Source: Thomasclavelia cocleata (GTDB taxonomy: Bacteria; Bacillota_I; Bacilli_A; Erysipelotrichales; Coprobacillaceae). Taken from it: a DNA stretch of 64,000 nt. Below the pieces are notes generated by a model, which ran no database searches, was not told where the DNA came from, and saw only the letters and a list, made by a program, of their open reading frames with translations. Below, in pieces: positions 54,121 through 61,649 of this stretch. How positions within the stretch are numbered: position 1 is the stretch's first letter; each line of letters starts with the position of its first letter. Where the stretch lies: NCBI RefSeq assembly GCF_900102365.1, contig NZ_FOIN01000009.1, positions 1 to 64,000 of the forward strand. Reading direction: 5' to 3'. A program made the position numbers and the translations under genes.

Positions 54121-54143
54121 GTATTAGAATTTGCAATGATATA

Positions 54144-54788
54144 ATGTGGTTATATTCGGATATTCAAAGAGCCAACGATATTATCGTTGTTGTATTGCTT
54201 GCAAAGGCTGGCGAAAAGCACTTTAAGCCAGAACAGCGTGTAAAACTTATCAATCCAAAGATTATCAAAAAGAGTAAACTTGTGGATATGCGTTTAGAAG
54301 AAATTATTGATAAGGAAACCTACGAAAGAAAATATCCCGATTTAGTAAGCAAACAAGAACAGCTTGTCGAAGAAAGAAAAAAATTACAAGAAACTTCTGA
54401 TAATGAGAAAGACATCAAAAAACGTCTGAAAGAGTTTAAGAAAACTCTGGAACAGAATGAAGTTCTTGATAAATTTGACCGCTATGTGTTTGAAAGTATT
54501 GTTGAAAAAGTAATTGTAGGTGGACTTGATGAAAATGGAAATGTTGACCCTGCACAGTTAACGTTTGTTTATAAAACGGACTTGAAGAATAGTGTAGATG
54601 GTGCTAAATTTAAACCACAAAGAAAAAATGCAAGAGGACGACATAGGACTGCTGAATTGTGTTCACATGACAGCAACGAGGTTGGTAAAATGTGTTCTGA
54701 TAGTAGTAACGACACATGTGGAGACGGTTGTAATGCTTTCACACAAAAAACAAATGCAATTAAACAAGTTGTAAATAAGAAATCATAA
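54144..54788 (+). pseudogene. C-terminal fragment of a large serine recombinase
   Basis: A 214-codon open frame lacks the catalytic domain. Residues about 50-150 (LVDMRLEEIIDKETYERKYPDL in part, EQLVEERKKLQET, ...LDKFDRYVFESIVEKVIVGG) have the coiled-coil and DUF4368-like end of ICE-type serine recombinases. The Cys/Ser-rich tail (SSNDTCGDGCNAF) is also typical. The first 45 residues (IIVVVLLAKAGEKHFKPEQR) appear to come from a different gene. The remnant therefore carries a recombinase without activity. Confidence 0.65.
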
Positions 54789-54804
54789 TATGATTTAAGA
54801 CTGA

Positions 54805-54831
54805 GAGATAGCAAAAATGTTATCTCCTTTT
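54805..54831 (+). terminator. terminator after the recombinase remnant
   Basis: GAGATAGC (54805-54812) pairs with GTTATCTC (54819-54826, one G-T pair), then CTTTT. Confidence 0.65.
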
Positions 54832-54879
54832 CATTGTTTTCAAGCTAGGCTAAGAAGGGAGTTAGTAAACTTTCATAAT

Positions 54880-55214
54880 TTAAACATCATCTTTATTAGA
54901 AGTCCTATCAAGTAGCAAAGAATGAATTTGCCATATTTCTTTTGATAGATGTTCTATTTGATTTTTTAGATCTTTGATATCGTCGTTATAAATAACGCTA
55001 GTAGAATTTACACACTTAGCTATCTGATTAACACTATTTGTATATCTTGCAAGTGGACCTTGTATTTTTTTAAGGTTGTAAATTTACAACATAAATATCT
55101 GATTCAGATACAACTTTTCTTAAAAAATAGTTCATAGTTTTACAACGTGTCATCTTCATTTTCTTCTTGTGTTAGTTTAATTTCAAGTCGTTCATTTTGT
55201 ACTTTATTTGTCAT
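54880..55214 (-). pseudogene. mobC: mobC-like mobilisation protein with frameshifts
   Basis: On the minus strand ATG 55214 (site AAAGGAGG) encodes MTNKVQNERLEIKLTQEENE and then meets a stop. Other frames continue with KTMNYFLRKVVSESDIYVVN and IQGPLARYTNSVNQIAKCVN, then DLKNQIEHLSKEIWQIHSLL to TAA 54880-54882. The order matches MobC proteins that help relaxases nick oriT. At least two frame changes disable it. No relaxase gene is left. Confidence 0.75.
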
Positions 55215-55486
55215 GGTTAAAGCCTCCTTTGAAAGTATTTTTGGTCTCCCTAACAAATTTAAAATTAATAAAAAAGAAGCAGTTTCATACCACTGGCTTC
55301 ATGCTAAATTACTACCCTTTGTTTCAATGCTTCATGTACTGCTTTATTGATTGTAAAGTTCAGTGTTGGCAGTCCCGCCATTATTAATATCACATAGTTT
55401 TTTGAATCATAATAGTCAAGCTGGCAATTTACAGAACTATACATCATAAGGACGCCGAAAAAATAAAATAGAAGTTTAGATTTTTA
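55215..55486. other. remnant DNA without intact genes
   Basis: On the minus strand a short stretch near 55300-55375 reads AGLPTLNFTINKAVHEALKQ, a fragment of an unidentified coding region. Near 55450 the bases GACGCCGAAAAAATAAAA resemble the end of the DUF961 gene at 53575-53595, as if a second copy had been joined here. Confidence 0.35.
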
Positions 55487-55515
55487 TTGTAACTTATATA
55501 TGGAAACGATATAAT
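55487..55515 (+). promoter_or_regulatory. upstream promoter of the XRE gene
   Basis: TTGTAA (55487-55492), a 17-base spacer and TATAAT (55510-55515). Confidence 0.65.
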
Positions 55516-55552
55516 TAGTCAAAAAGAACTGTTTTTAGCCATGTAAAATCAT

Positions 55553-55614
55553 TTTGACAAGAAAAAAAGGCAATGTCAAAGGCTTTTGACAGACAAATAA
55601 TATATATTTATATA
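55553..55614 (+). promoter_or_regulatory. second promoter with repeated TTTGACA motifs
   Basis: TTTGACA (55553-55559), its inverse TGTCAAA (55574-55580) and TTTGACA again (55585-55591) surround a promoter TTGACA (55586-55591), 17 bases, TATACA (55609-55614). This arrangement fits autoregulation by the XRE protein starting at 55636. Confidence 0.55.
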
Positions 55615-55635
55615 CAATAAAGGGGAAGATTCAAG

Positions 55636-56223
55636 ATGGATATTGGATTACAAATCAAGAAATTTAGAGAACAACAAAAGATTTCTCAAGAAGAACTGGC
55701 TTTTAAAATATTTGTTTCAAGACAAACCATTTCAAATTGGGAAACAAATAAAAGTTGTCCAGATGTTAAAAGTTTAATTGCTTTATCTAATATCTTCAAT
55801 GTATCTTTAGATAATTTTATAAAAGAAGATATAAAGGAGATGAGGGAAATTGTAGAAAAAACAACAATTAAAAAGTTTAATGTGATGAGTTTTGTTTTTC
55901 TGGTTGAATTGATAATTGTAACCATAAGTGCTTATCCTTTATTTAGTGTTGATGGGTATACTGGAATTATTATTTGGCTATGCTTGTTTACTGTAGCACT
56001 ATATACAGCAAGTAAGATTGAAAGATTTAAAAAGAAGTATGATATTCAAACATATAAAGAAATTCTGGCATTTATTGACGGAAAACAATTAACTTATGAT
56101 GAAACACAACAAGAAATAGGAAAAAGAAATTATCAAAAAATCATATTTGCACTTTTAGCAGGTGTAATCGCACTTATTGTATGTATAATTGTAATTTTTA
56201 TTTGCCAATATTTAATAAATTAA
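55636..56223 (+). CDS. XRE-family regulator with C-terminal membrane helices
   Basis: The 195-aa protein has an N-terminal helix-turn-helix (about 5-58, QISQEELAFKIFVSRQTISNWET in part, typical YgaV/Rgg-free Cro-like type) followed by three membrane helices (about 85-105, 110-130, 168-192). Such membrane-bound XRE regulators are common in Bacillota and may transmit envelope signals. A GGGGAAG site precedes the ATG. A 34-aa membrane protein follows in the same unit. Confidence 0.85.
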   Translation: MDIGLQIKKFREQQKISQEELAFKIFVSRQTISNWETNKSCPDVKSLIALSNIFNVSLDNFIKEDIKEMREIVEKTTIKKFNVMSFVFLVELIIVTISAYPLFSVDGYTGIIIWLCLFTVALYTASKIERFKKKYDIQTYKEILAFIDGKQLTYDETQQEIGKRNYQKIIFALLAGVIALIVCIIVIFICQYLIN

Positions 56224-56235
56224 GGAGGAAGAAAT

Positions 56236-56340
56236 ATGGAGTTTTGGATTATAATGATAGTTTTTATAGCTATGGGCGGAACTTGTTCATTAACAGGTAC
56301 ATGGTGGGATAGAAAGAAGGAAAAAGAAGATAAGAAATAA
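56236..56340 (+). CDS. 34-aa membrane protein downstream of the XRE gene
   Basis: ATG 56236 follows GGAGGAAGAAAT. The ORF has one hydrophobic helix (FWIIMIVFIAMGGTC), then WWDRKKEKEDKK. Small proteins ending in such a charged tail are often encoded directly after membrane-bound XRE regulators. The gap is 12 bases, so they are co-transcribed. The function is unknown. Confidence 0.65.
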   Translation: MEFWIIMIVFIAMGGTCSLTGTWWDRKKEKEDKK

Positions 56341-56420
56341 TAAAATTTACATTTTATTGTTGATTAATTATAATAATGTAATTACAATGAAAAACGCATT
56401 TATGAAAGGATCAAAAATGT

Positions 56421-56513
56421 TTAATTCATTTCACTAAATGTTCAACTGGTGTAGAAGATATGACAAAAGAGATTGAAAAAACAGCTGAAGAAATGTTAAA
56501 AAAGCACCAATGA
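56421..56513 (+). pseudogene. short coding remnant
   Basis: The frame reads LIHFTKCSTGVEDMTKEIEK then TAEEMLKKHQ to TGA 56511-56513. An ATG (56418) in another frame starts just upstream and stops after six codons. It looks like the end of a small helical protein, not identified. Confidence 0.3.
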
Positions 56514-56647
56514 ATTGGTCACTATGCCAATGGTTAGGACTGATAAAGCAATTTTAGTCTTTAAGCTGTAATCTAATAAACTCATGTTCTACATACAAAA
56601 AAGTAGTTAGTCTGTATTAATGACTCAATGTCGTAAATTTAACATTA

Positions 56648-56697
56648 AAAAAGGATATAATCTGTATTTGTTGATATACAATATATCCTTTTTCTTT
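56648..56697 (+). terminator. strong hairpin in the remnant region
   Basis: AAAAAGGATATA (56648-56659) pairs perfectly with TATATCCTTTTT (56682-56693); TGTAT and ATACA inside extend the stem, and CTTTTT follows. Confidence 0.8.
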
Positions 56698-56835
56698 TTA
56701 TTTTATTGATAAATCGTAAAATATGTAAAAAAAGCTCATAAATATCCCAATAATATTTCGTTTTCTCTTAACTAATACCATTGTATAAAATACAATGTTT
56801 TTTACTGATCTGTAAAGTAGATCAAGGGAAAGAAT

Positions 56836-57060
56836 CGTCTGTTTTCTCCTTGTGGTTTAAATTGCGAGCTATGTCCTATGTTTTTAGGATAATATTGTAG
56901 TGATTGTGATAATGGTAATCAATTCAGCAAAATTGCTAAGTATAGTTTTGAGCATGGGAAAATCAAATATTGATAAATTCACCTTTTTTATTACACATAA
57001 ATATCAAAAATTAGATTTAGAAAGAGGGCAAACTATAGGTATTGAACAACACTAAAAAGT
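56836..57060 (+). pseudogene. DUF3795-like Cys-rich protein, decayed
   Basis: The bases encode VFSPCGLNCELCPMFLG, a stop, YCSDCDNGNQFSKIAKYSFEHGKIKY and two stops; further on, in a shifted frame, HKYQKLDLERGQTIGIEQ follows. The CGLNCELCPMFL-G-YC-x2-C pattern is that of DUF3795 proteins. At least three stops and one frame change make it non-functional. The rest of 57061-57368 has no gene. Confidence 0.65.
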
Positions 57061-57368
57061 GGTAGTAAATCTGGGAATTTGTATAGAAGATCATGGATGC
57101 GTCAACAAATAGAAATGTGCTAGTCGAATCAAAAAAAGTCCTATGACAATATAGCTATAAGACATATTTGAATTGCATATTAGATTTTTAAAAATAACTT
57201 AAAATGTAAGAAAAAGCAAAGCTTAGAAATAATAAGGATTAATTACGAAATATTTTGAATAAGATATTTAAAAATAGTAAAAATATAATCATACTTAAAT
57301 TAAAAATTATGATATAATTTTATATTAGGTAATGGCCTAATATTTTTATGTATAAGGAGGATATTGAA

Positions 57369-58271
57369 ATGTATGATATGATTATTATTGGTGCAGGACC
57401 AGCAGGTATTAGTGCAGCTATTTATGGCAAAAGCAGAGGAAAAAAAGTTTTGGTCTTAGAAAAAAATCAGGTTGGTGGTTTGATAGGAACAGTATCTACA
57501 GTTACTCACTATACAGCAATTGTGCAAGAAGAATCTGGTATTACATTTGCTAAAAGGATGAAAGAGCAGGCACTTAGTGCTGGGGTGGAGATTCGTTATG
57601 AAAATGTCATAGAAACAAAACTTTCAGGTAAAATAAAAAAAGTCATTACAGATAAAGAAACTTATGAATCTAAAACTCTAGTTTTAGCAAATGGTGGTTC
57701 TGGTCGTATGTTAGGTATTCCTGGAGAAAATTTGAAAGGTGTTAGATTAAATGCCCCAAAAGATGGCTTGAATTATAAAGATAAGAATGTTTATGTAATT
57801 GGTGGAGCAGATGGGGCAGTAAAGGAAGCACTTTATTTAGCCAAGATAGCAGGAAAAGTAACAATCGTATGTGTGGAGGATGAGCTTGCATGTATACAGG
57901 AATTTAAGGATAAAGCTGCTGCTTATGATAATATTGAAATCATGCCACATTCAAGTCTTACGGCAATATATGGTAACAAAACGGTAGAAGAACTTGAATT
58001 TACAGATAATAAAACTGGAATGAAGCAGATTGTAAAAGATACAGAGTGTGGAATATTTATATATGCAGGGATTGTTCCAAATACACAAATGTACACAGAA
58101 CTAAAATTAGATAATGGTTATATTCCAGTTGCTGATTGTATGCAAACAGAAATCCCTGGAGTATTTGCAGCTGGAGATATTTGTGTAAAAAAGGTTAGAC
58201 AGGTAGCTACAGCAGTTGCTGATGGAGCAATTGCAGGTATTCATGCAGCTGCAGTGTGTGATATTGATTAA
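57369..58271 (+). CDS. thioredoxin-reductase-like flavoprotein lacking the redox CxxC
   Basis: The 300-aa protein has the FAD motif IIIGAGPAGISAAIYGKSRG, the second dinucleotide motif YVIGGADGAVKEALYLA and the C-terminal GVFAAGDICVKKVRQVATAVADGAIAG as in TrxB. Where TrxB carries CATC, it has NAPKDG after GIPGENLKGVRL, so it cannot reduce thioredoxin by the normal mechanism. It may be a ferredoxin/flavodoxin reductase-like or sulfide-related NAD(P)H oxidoreductase. ATG 57369 follows AAGGAGG. It is a single gene flanked by remnant DNA. Confidence 0.8.
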   Translation: MYDMIIIGAGPAGISAAIYGKSRGKKVLVLEKNQVGGLIGTVSTVTHYTAIVQEESGITFAKRMKEQALSAGVEIRYENVIETKLSGKIKKVITDKETYESKTLVLANGGSGRMLGIPGENLKGVRLNAPKDGLNYKDKNVYVIGGADGAVKEALYLAKIAGKVTIVCVEDELACIQEFKDKAAAYDNIEIMPHSSLTAIYGNKTVEELEFTDNKTGMKQIVKDTECGIFIYAGIVPNTQMYTELKLDNGYIPVADCMQTEIPGVFAAGDICVKKVRQVATAVADGAIAGIHAAAVCDID

Positions 58272-58283
58272 ATCTATAGTATG

Positions 58284-58318
58284 TACCTAGAAGGGTTAAT
58301 ACCTTCTAGGTATTTTTC
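58284..58318 (+). terminator. terminator of the flavoprotein gene
   Basis: TACCTAGAAGG (58284-58294) pairs with CCTTCTAGGTA (58302-58312) and is followed by TTTTT. The 58319-58568 gap shows only AT-rich leader sequence. Confidence 0.9.
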
Positions 58319-58568
58319 TTTAAATGAGTTTTTTAGAATTGATACCTGTTTACTGGAAAGTATTAATTAGATATTTTTGAACTAGATAATTATTAGTTGA
58401 AGTTTTTATAATTATTCTTTTCAAGAAAAAAATATTAAGTTATACTATGCGTGTAATGTTCTTTTCCACTTATTATCCCAATAATATAATAAAAGGGCTT
58501 TACATTGTCGATTGGTTTTATCCAGGTTTTTAGTCGACTTTTTTAATATTTAAGAAAGGAGGCAAAAA

Positions 58569-59243
58569 ATGATTGCGATAATTGATGATGATCTCTTATT
58601 TGCGAGTATTTTAAAAGAGAAGTTATTGCAATACAATAAAGATTATAATATAAAGATATTATCCTATTTTGATGAAGAATTTCTAGATAATAATGATATA
58701 AAAATACTATTCCTTGATATTGAATTAGGAGATCAAGATGGTATAGAGTTAGCAAGCAGATACCGTGAAAAAGGACATGATAAGGTTGAAATAGTTTTTG
58801 TTTCTATACATAATGGACTAGTATTTCATTCTATGGTGGCATACCCTCGCTATTTTGTAAGAAAGTTAAATCTTGATCAGGATTTAGATGAATGTATGCA
58901 TGTAATTAGAAATAGGAATAGAAGGAAAAATGCTAAGATTTTAGTAAATGATGAAATGATTATGATAACAGATATATTGTTTATAAAGTCTAAAGGAAAC
59001 TATGTTTATTATACTTTGCTTAATAGAGAAATAATTAAACAAAGGACAAAAATTTCTATAGTAGAAGAGGTATTAAAAGAATATAACTTTGTTAGGTGTC
59101 ATCTATCGTATTTAATAAATGTTGCTTATATAGAAAGTGTTGGAAAAGACTTTATTGTTTTAAAAAACAGTTTTCATATTTCTGTAAGTAAATCAAGGTT
59201 TAATGAAGTTTTAAATGCTTACCGGCAATATCGGTTTCAATAA
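58569..59243 (+). CDS. orphan LytTR-family response regulator
   Basis: The 224-aa protein has a receiver (about 1-115) with IIDDD and phospho-acceptor Asp50 (LFLDIELGDQDG). A LytTR domain (about 125-222) contains DILFIKSKGNYVYYTL and FVRCHLSYLINVAYI. Unlike the 866-1558 paralogue the Asp is kept. No kinase is adjacent. An AAGGAGG site precedes the ATG. A matching pair of direct repeats lies directly after its stop, upstream of the next gene, which is its likely target. Confidence 0.9.
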   Translation: MIAIIDDDLLFASILKEKLLQYNKDYNIKILSYFDEEFLDNNDIKILFLDIELGDQDGIELASRYREKGHDKVEIVFVSIHNGLVFHSMVAYPRYFVRKLNLDQDLDECMHVIRNRNRRKNAKILVNDEMIMITDILFIKSKGNYVYYTLLNREIIKQRTKISIVEEVLKEYNFVRCHLSYLINVAYIESVGKDFIVLKNSFHISVSKSRFNEVLNAYRQYRFQ

Positions 59244-59250
59244 ATATAAA

Positions 59251-59295
59251 AAGCGCCCCTAAAAATATAAAAGCGTCCCACATTATCTATATAAT
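59251..59295 (+). promoter_or_regulatory. paired direct repeat plus -10, candidate LytTR site
   Basis: AAGCGCCCCT (59251-59260) and AAGCGTCCCA (59271-59280) are spaced exactly 20 bp, followed by TATAAT (59290-59295). The second repeat sits at the -35 position. The core CGT-S-CCA is shared with the repeats at 2082-2111 and 3595-3624, also spaced 20 bp. Confidence 0.6.
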
Positions 59296-59360
59296 AGATT
59301 TTATAATTGTTAGAATGTATTCATAGACAATATAGACAAAATTATTAAGGGGTAAAAATT

Positions 59361-59576
59361 ATGAATGAGAAAATATTAAAAATGGGTAAAGATGAAAAAG
59401 AAGGGAATGATAGAAAAAGGATGATAAACACTATTATAAATATATTGAATATTGTTGATAATAATGATTTAGAATATATTTATATTATAGTTATTAGTAG
59501 GCTGTTACGAGTTGAATCTGATTTTGATAAAGGATATATATTAGCATTGCTACAAAGTAATAAAATAAATCAATAG
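59361..59576 (+). CDS. 71-aa protein, likely target of the LytTR regulator
   Basis: The soluble small protein starts MNEKILKMGKDEKEGNDRKR, followed by a helical half (MINTIINILNIVDNNDLEYIYIIVISRLL) and end RVESDFDKGYILALLQ. The second half resembles short helical regions found in regulators of phage or mobile DNA, but no family is secure. AAGGGGTAAAAATT serves the ATG. A convergent XRE gene ends 31 bases away. Confidence 0.6.
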   Translation: MNEKILKMGKDEKEGNDRKRMINTIINILNIVDNNDLEYIYIIVISRLLRVESDFDKGYILALLQSNKINQ

Positions 59577-59604
59577 ACCACTGTTAAATAAGCAGTGGTC
59601 TATT
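59572..59604. terminator. bidirectional terminator between the 71-aa gene and the XRE gene
   Basis: AATAGACCACTG (59572-59583) pairs perfectly with CAGTGGTCTATT (59593-59604). Confidence 0.75.
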
Positions 59605-59606
59605 AG

Positions 59607-60140
59607 TTAAAAATCAATATTTATTTTATTATCTCTCAAATCTAGCATAGCACTTATAAAACCTAATACAAATTCAATTGATATATTTAAAGTTTTTAAA
59701 ATATTATCAATTTTATCAATATCTAGCATATCATTATAACTTTCAAACCTTAAATATTCATCAATATCAATATTTGATAAATCAGATACCATTTTTTCTG
59801 TCCAATCAAATTGGATTCTCTTATGTTTACATAATCGTACTAAACTTTTATATGCCAATTCAGATTCAGTATCAATTATTTTTTTTAGTGTTTCTAAATT
59901 AAAGGGTTGAGATTCTTTTTTTCTATTATTTATTTCAGAATCTAATCCCATTAAGGCAGAAGGGTTAGTATTTAGAGCATTTGCTATTAGCGTTATTTTT
60001 GATATCGGTAAATCAACTTCTCCGTTTTCGATTTTTGCTATTGAAGATCTAGAAGTGTAGCCGGTTTTTTTTGCTAATTCTTGTTGTGACATCCCTAAAT
60101 TTTTTCTTAAATTTCTAATTTGTAAATATAACGGATCCAA
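59607..60140 (-). CDS. XRE-family regulator
   Basis: The 177-aa protein has an N-terminal Cro/CI-type HTH (about 3-60, LGMSQQELAKKTGYTSRSSIAKIE in part, then IANALNTNPSALMG) and a C-terminal helical region without known motif. TTG 60140 has a good spacing to GAGGTGAT; GTG 60149 lies within that site. It diverges from the 52-aa Cys protein, with a dyad between them. It may be a phage-type or mobile-element regulator. Confidence 0.8.
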   Translation of the reverse strand: MDPLYLQIRNLRKNLGMSQQELAKKTGYTSRSSIAKIENGEVDLPISKITLIANALNTNPSALMGLDSEINNRKKESQPFNLETLKKIIDTESELAYKSLVRLCKHKRIQFDWTEKMVSDLSNIDIDEYLRFESYNDMLDIDKIDNILKTLNISIEFVLGFISAMLDLRDNKINIDF

Positions 60141-60250
60141 ATTTATCACCTCAATAGAATAGTAACATTAAGTATAATTAAATTCAACAAATATTTACAT
60201 ATAGATATTTCTATGTTGACTAAAATTCACTAAAATGATATTTTATATAA

Positions 60251-60276
60251 TATAAGTGAATTATATTCAACTTATA
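60251..60276. promoter_or_regulatory. dyad between the divergent XRE and Cys4 genes
   Basis: TATAAGTGAAT and ATTCAACTTATA form a near-perfect inverted repeat around about 60263, overlapping a TATAAT (60246-60251). A tandem ACTAAAAT repeat lies just upstream (about 60220-60238). This is a candidate operator of the XRE protein. Confidence 0.5.
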
Positions 60277-60311
60277 TAAACTATTAGAATATTTAAGAGG
60301 TAGTTATTAAG

Positions 60312-60470
60312 ATGTCAATGGAAGAGGAAAATAATTTCATAATAATTGAAAATACTAGAGAGGATATACAAAAATGTGATGATTGCTGTAACGAGTCGTC
60401 AAGTTTAATTGAAACAGAAATTGGGTATTTATGTCCCAAATGTTTTAATGATTTTATAGAAAGAGGATAG
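60312..60470 (+). CDS. 52-aa Cys4 (zinc-ribbon-like) protein
   Basis: ATG 60312 follows GAGGTAG. The ORF encodes MSMEEENNFIII, then CDDCC at 22-26 and CPKC at 41-44. The pattern C-x2-C-(C)-x14-C-x2-C is that of a small zinc ribbon. It is divergent from an XRE regulator. The target is unknown; binding of nucleic acid or protein is usual for such mini zinc ribbons. Confidence 0.65.
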   Translation: MSMEEENNFIIIENTREDIQKCDDCCNESSSLIETEIGYLCPKCFNDFIERG

Positions 60471-60495
60471 AAGTATTTAAAGTAAGTATGAATTT

Positions 60496-60610
60496 GTATT
60501 TAGGCGATAGTAGAAAAGGTACTAGATTACATTGAAAGGAGTTTGCAGGATAAATAATTAGATTTAGAAATTATATTTATTATGTTAGATGATTAAATTA
60601 GGATTGCTGG
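60496..60610 (+). pseudogene. possible start of an AraC-like gene, decayed
   Basis: Near 60500 the bases encode MNLYL and, after a frame change, AIVEKVLDYIERSLQDK, stop, LDLEIIFIML. The phrase V-L-D-Y-I-E-x2-L-x-D-x-L-D-L-E resembles the beginning of AraC-type HTH domains. The piece is too short for a firm call. Confidence 0.25.
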
Positions 60611-60687
60611 TTTATGAAAAAAATATGATTGAATGATAAAGTTGTTTGGAGTCAATTTTGATTAAATAAATATTTTTATTTACACAT

Positions 60688-60709
60688 AAAAAAGCGCAAT
60701 GCGCTTTTT
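60688..60709. terminator. terminator of the GTPase pair (bidirectional)
   Basis: AAAAAGCGC (60689-60697) and GCGCTTTTT (60701-60709) form a perfect stem with loop AAT, covering the stop of the minus-strand gene. Confidence 0.9.
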
Positions 60710-61649
60710 AGTCAAAAGTTACATATTCATTTTTTAATGGAGAGACAACATTTAAATTTTCAACAGTTAGAACGGGAATGTTAATTTGATATTCTTGATC
60801 AAGAACAGTTGAAACTTTACCTTTTACCACGATCCATTCATCAGGAATTAGTTTTTTAGCTAGTTTACTAATACAAACTAGACCAATCAATGATGTATCC
60901 TCTTCACAACAAACCATAGCTTGTCTACCTAAAACAAAACCATCTTCAATAACTCTATCTAATCCAATAAACTTTCCCTTTATTTTAATTGTTTTATCAT
61001 TATACTTCTCAGGATGATCCATTACATCCATACAAAAAATACCAAAATCATGATCTTTAATCTCTAAATAATCTTTTTGTATATCATAAGGTAATTCTAC
61101 TTCAGGATGCATTGTATCAATAGTGCCATTAGGAAATTCATAAATTATTTGGGTATTACTGTTTATTGCTTTTATATTATTTCTTAACATTGATTTTTTA
61201 ATGTTTTGATTATAACGATTAAAAATGACAAGATCACTAAATATAACTTGTCCATATACTAATGAACGCATATTATTTAAATACATTGAAAAGGTTGTAG
61301 CATCAAAGGTTGTTAAAACTTGAACAACTTTCCAATTTTCTGGAATAATTTCTTTAACAAAAATATTTAGATCCATCATTCCATTGGCTTCAATCATAAT
61401 TTGTGTAGGATGATATTCTAATTCTAGGTGCTTTAAATCGTATGTAGTAAAGTTTTCGTAATCTAAAGTAGCTAGTGAAGTATTAGATTTTTTTAAATAT
61501 ACTTTATCATAAGAAATTTCACCACTTTCAAAACTTATTAATAAAGTATCCTCATCACTATAAAAGTCAGGATTCATCAAAGTATCATTTATGAACGAAG
61601 TTTTACCACTATCTAAAAAACCTGCAAAAATATATACTCTTGTTTCCAT
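60708..61649 (-). CDS. CobW/COG0523-type GTPase fused to a TIGR03943-like domain
   Basis: The 313-aa protein starts with a P-loop VYIFAGFLDSGKTSFI as in CobW/COG0523 GTPases, but it has no CxCC motif (LISFESGEISYD instead) and only NRYN in place of NKxD. From about residue 205 the sequence (FGIFCMDVMDHPEKYNDKTI, IKGKFIG..., GRQAMVCCEEDTSLIGLVC, DEWIVVKGKV) matches the C-terminal domain of TIGR03943/DUF1980 membrane proteins that accompany metal-responsive permeases, including the CC pair. Its ATG overlaps the stop of the other GTPase gene by one base, so both act together, probably in zinc allocation. Confidence 0.8.
   Translation of the reverse strand: METRVYIFAGFLDSGKTSFINDTLMNPDFYSDEDTLLISFESGEISYDKVYLKKSNTSLATLDYENFTTYDLKHLELEYHPTQIMIEANGMMDLNIFVKEIIPENWKVVQVLTTFDATTFSMYLNNMRSLVYGQVIFSDLVIFNRYNQNIKKSMLRNNIKAINSNTQIIYEFPNGTIDTMHPEVELPYDIQKDYLEIKDHDFGIFCMDVMDHPEKYNDKTIKIKGKFIGLDRVIEDGFVLGRQAMVCCEEDTSLIGLVCISKLAKKLIPDEWIVVKGKVSTVLDQEYQINIPVLTVENLNVVSPLKNEYVTFD

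Noticed and set aside
54569-54814. Minus-strand open frame over the recombinase remnant
   Set aside because: It is a shadow of the plus-strand coding sequence without a ribosome site.
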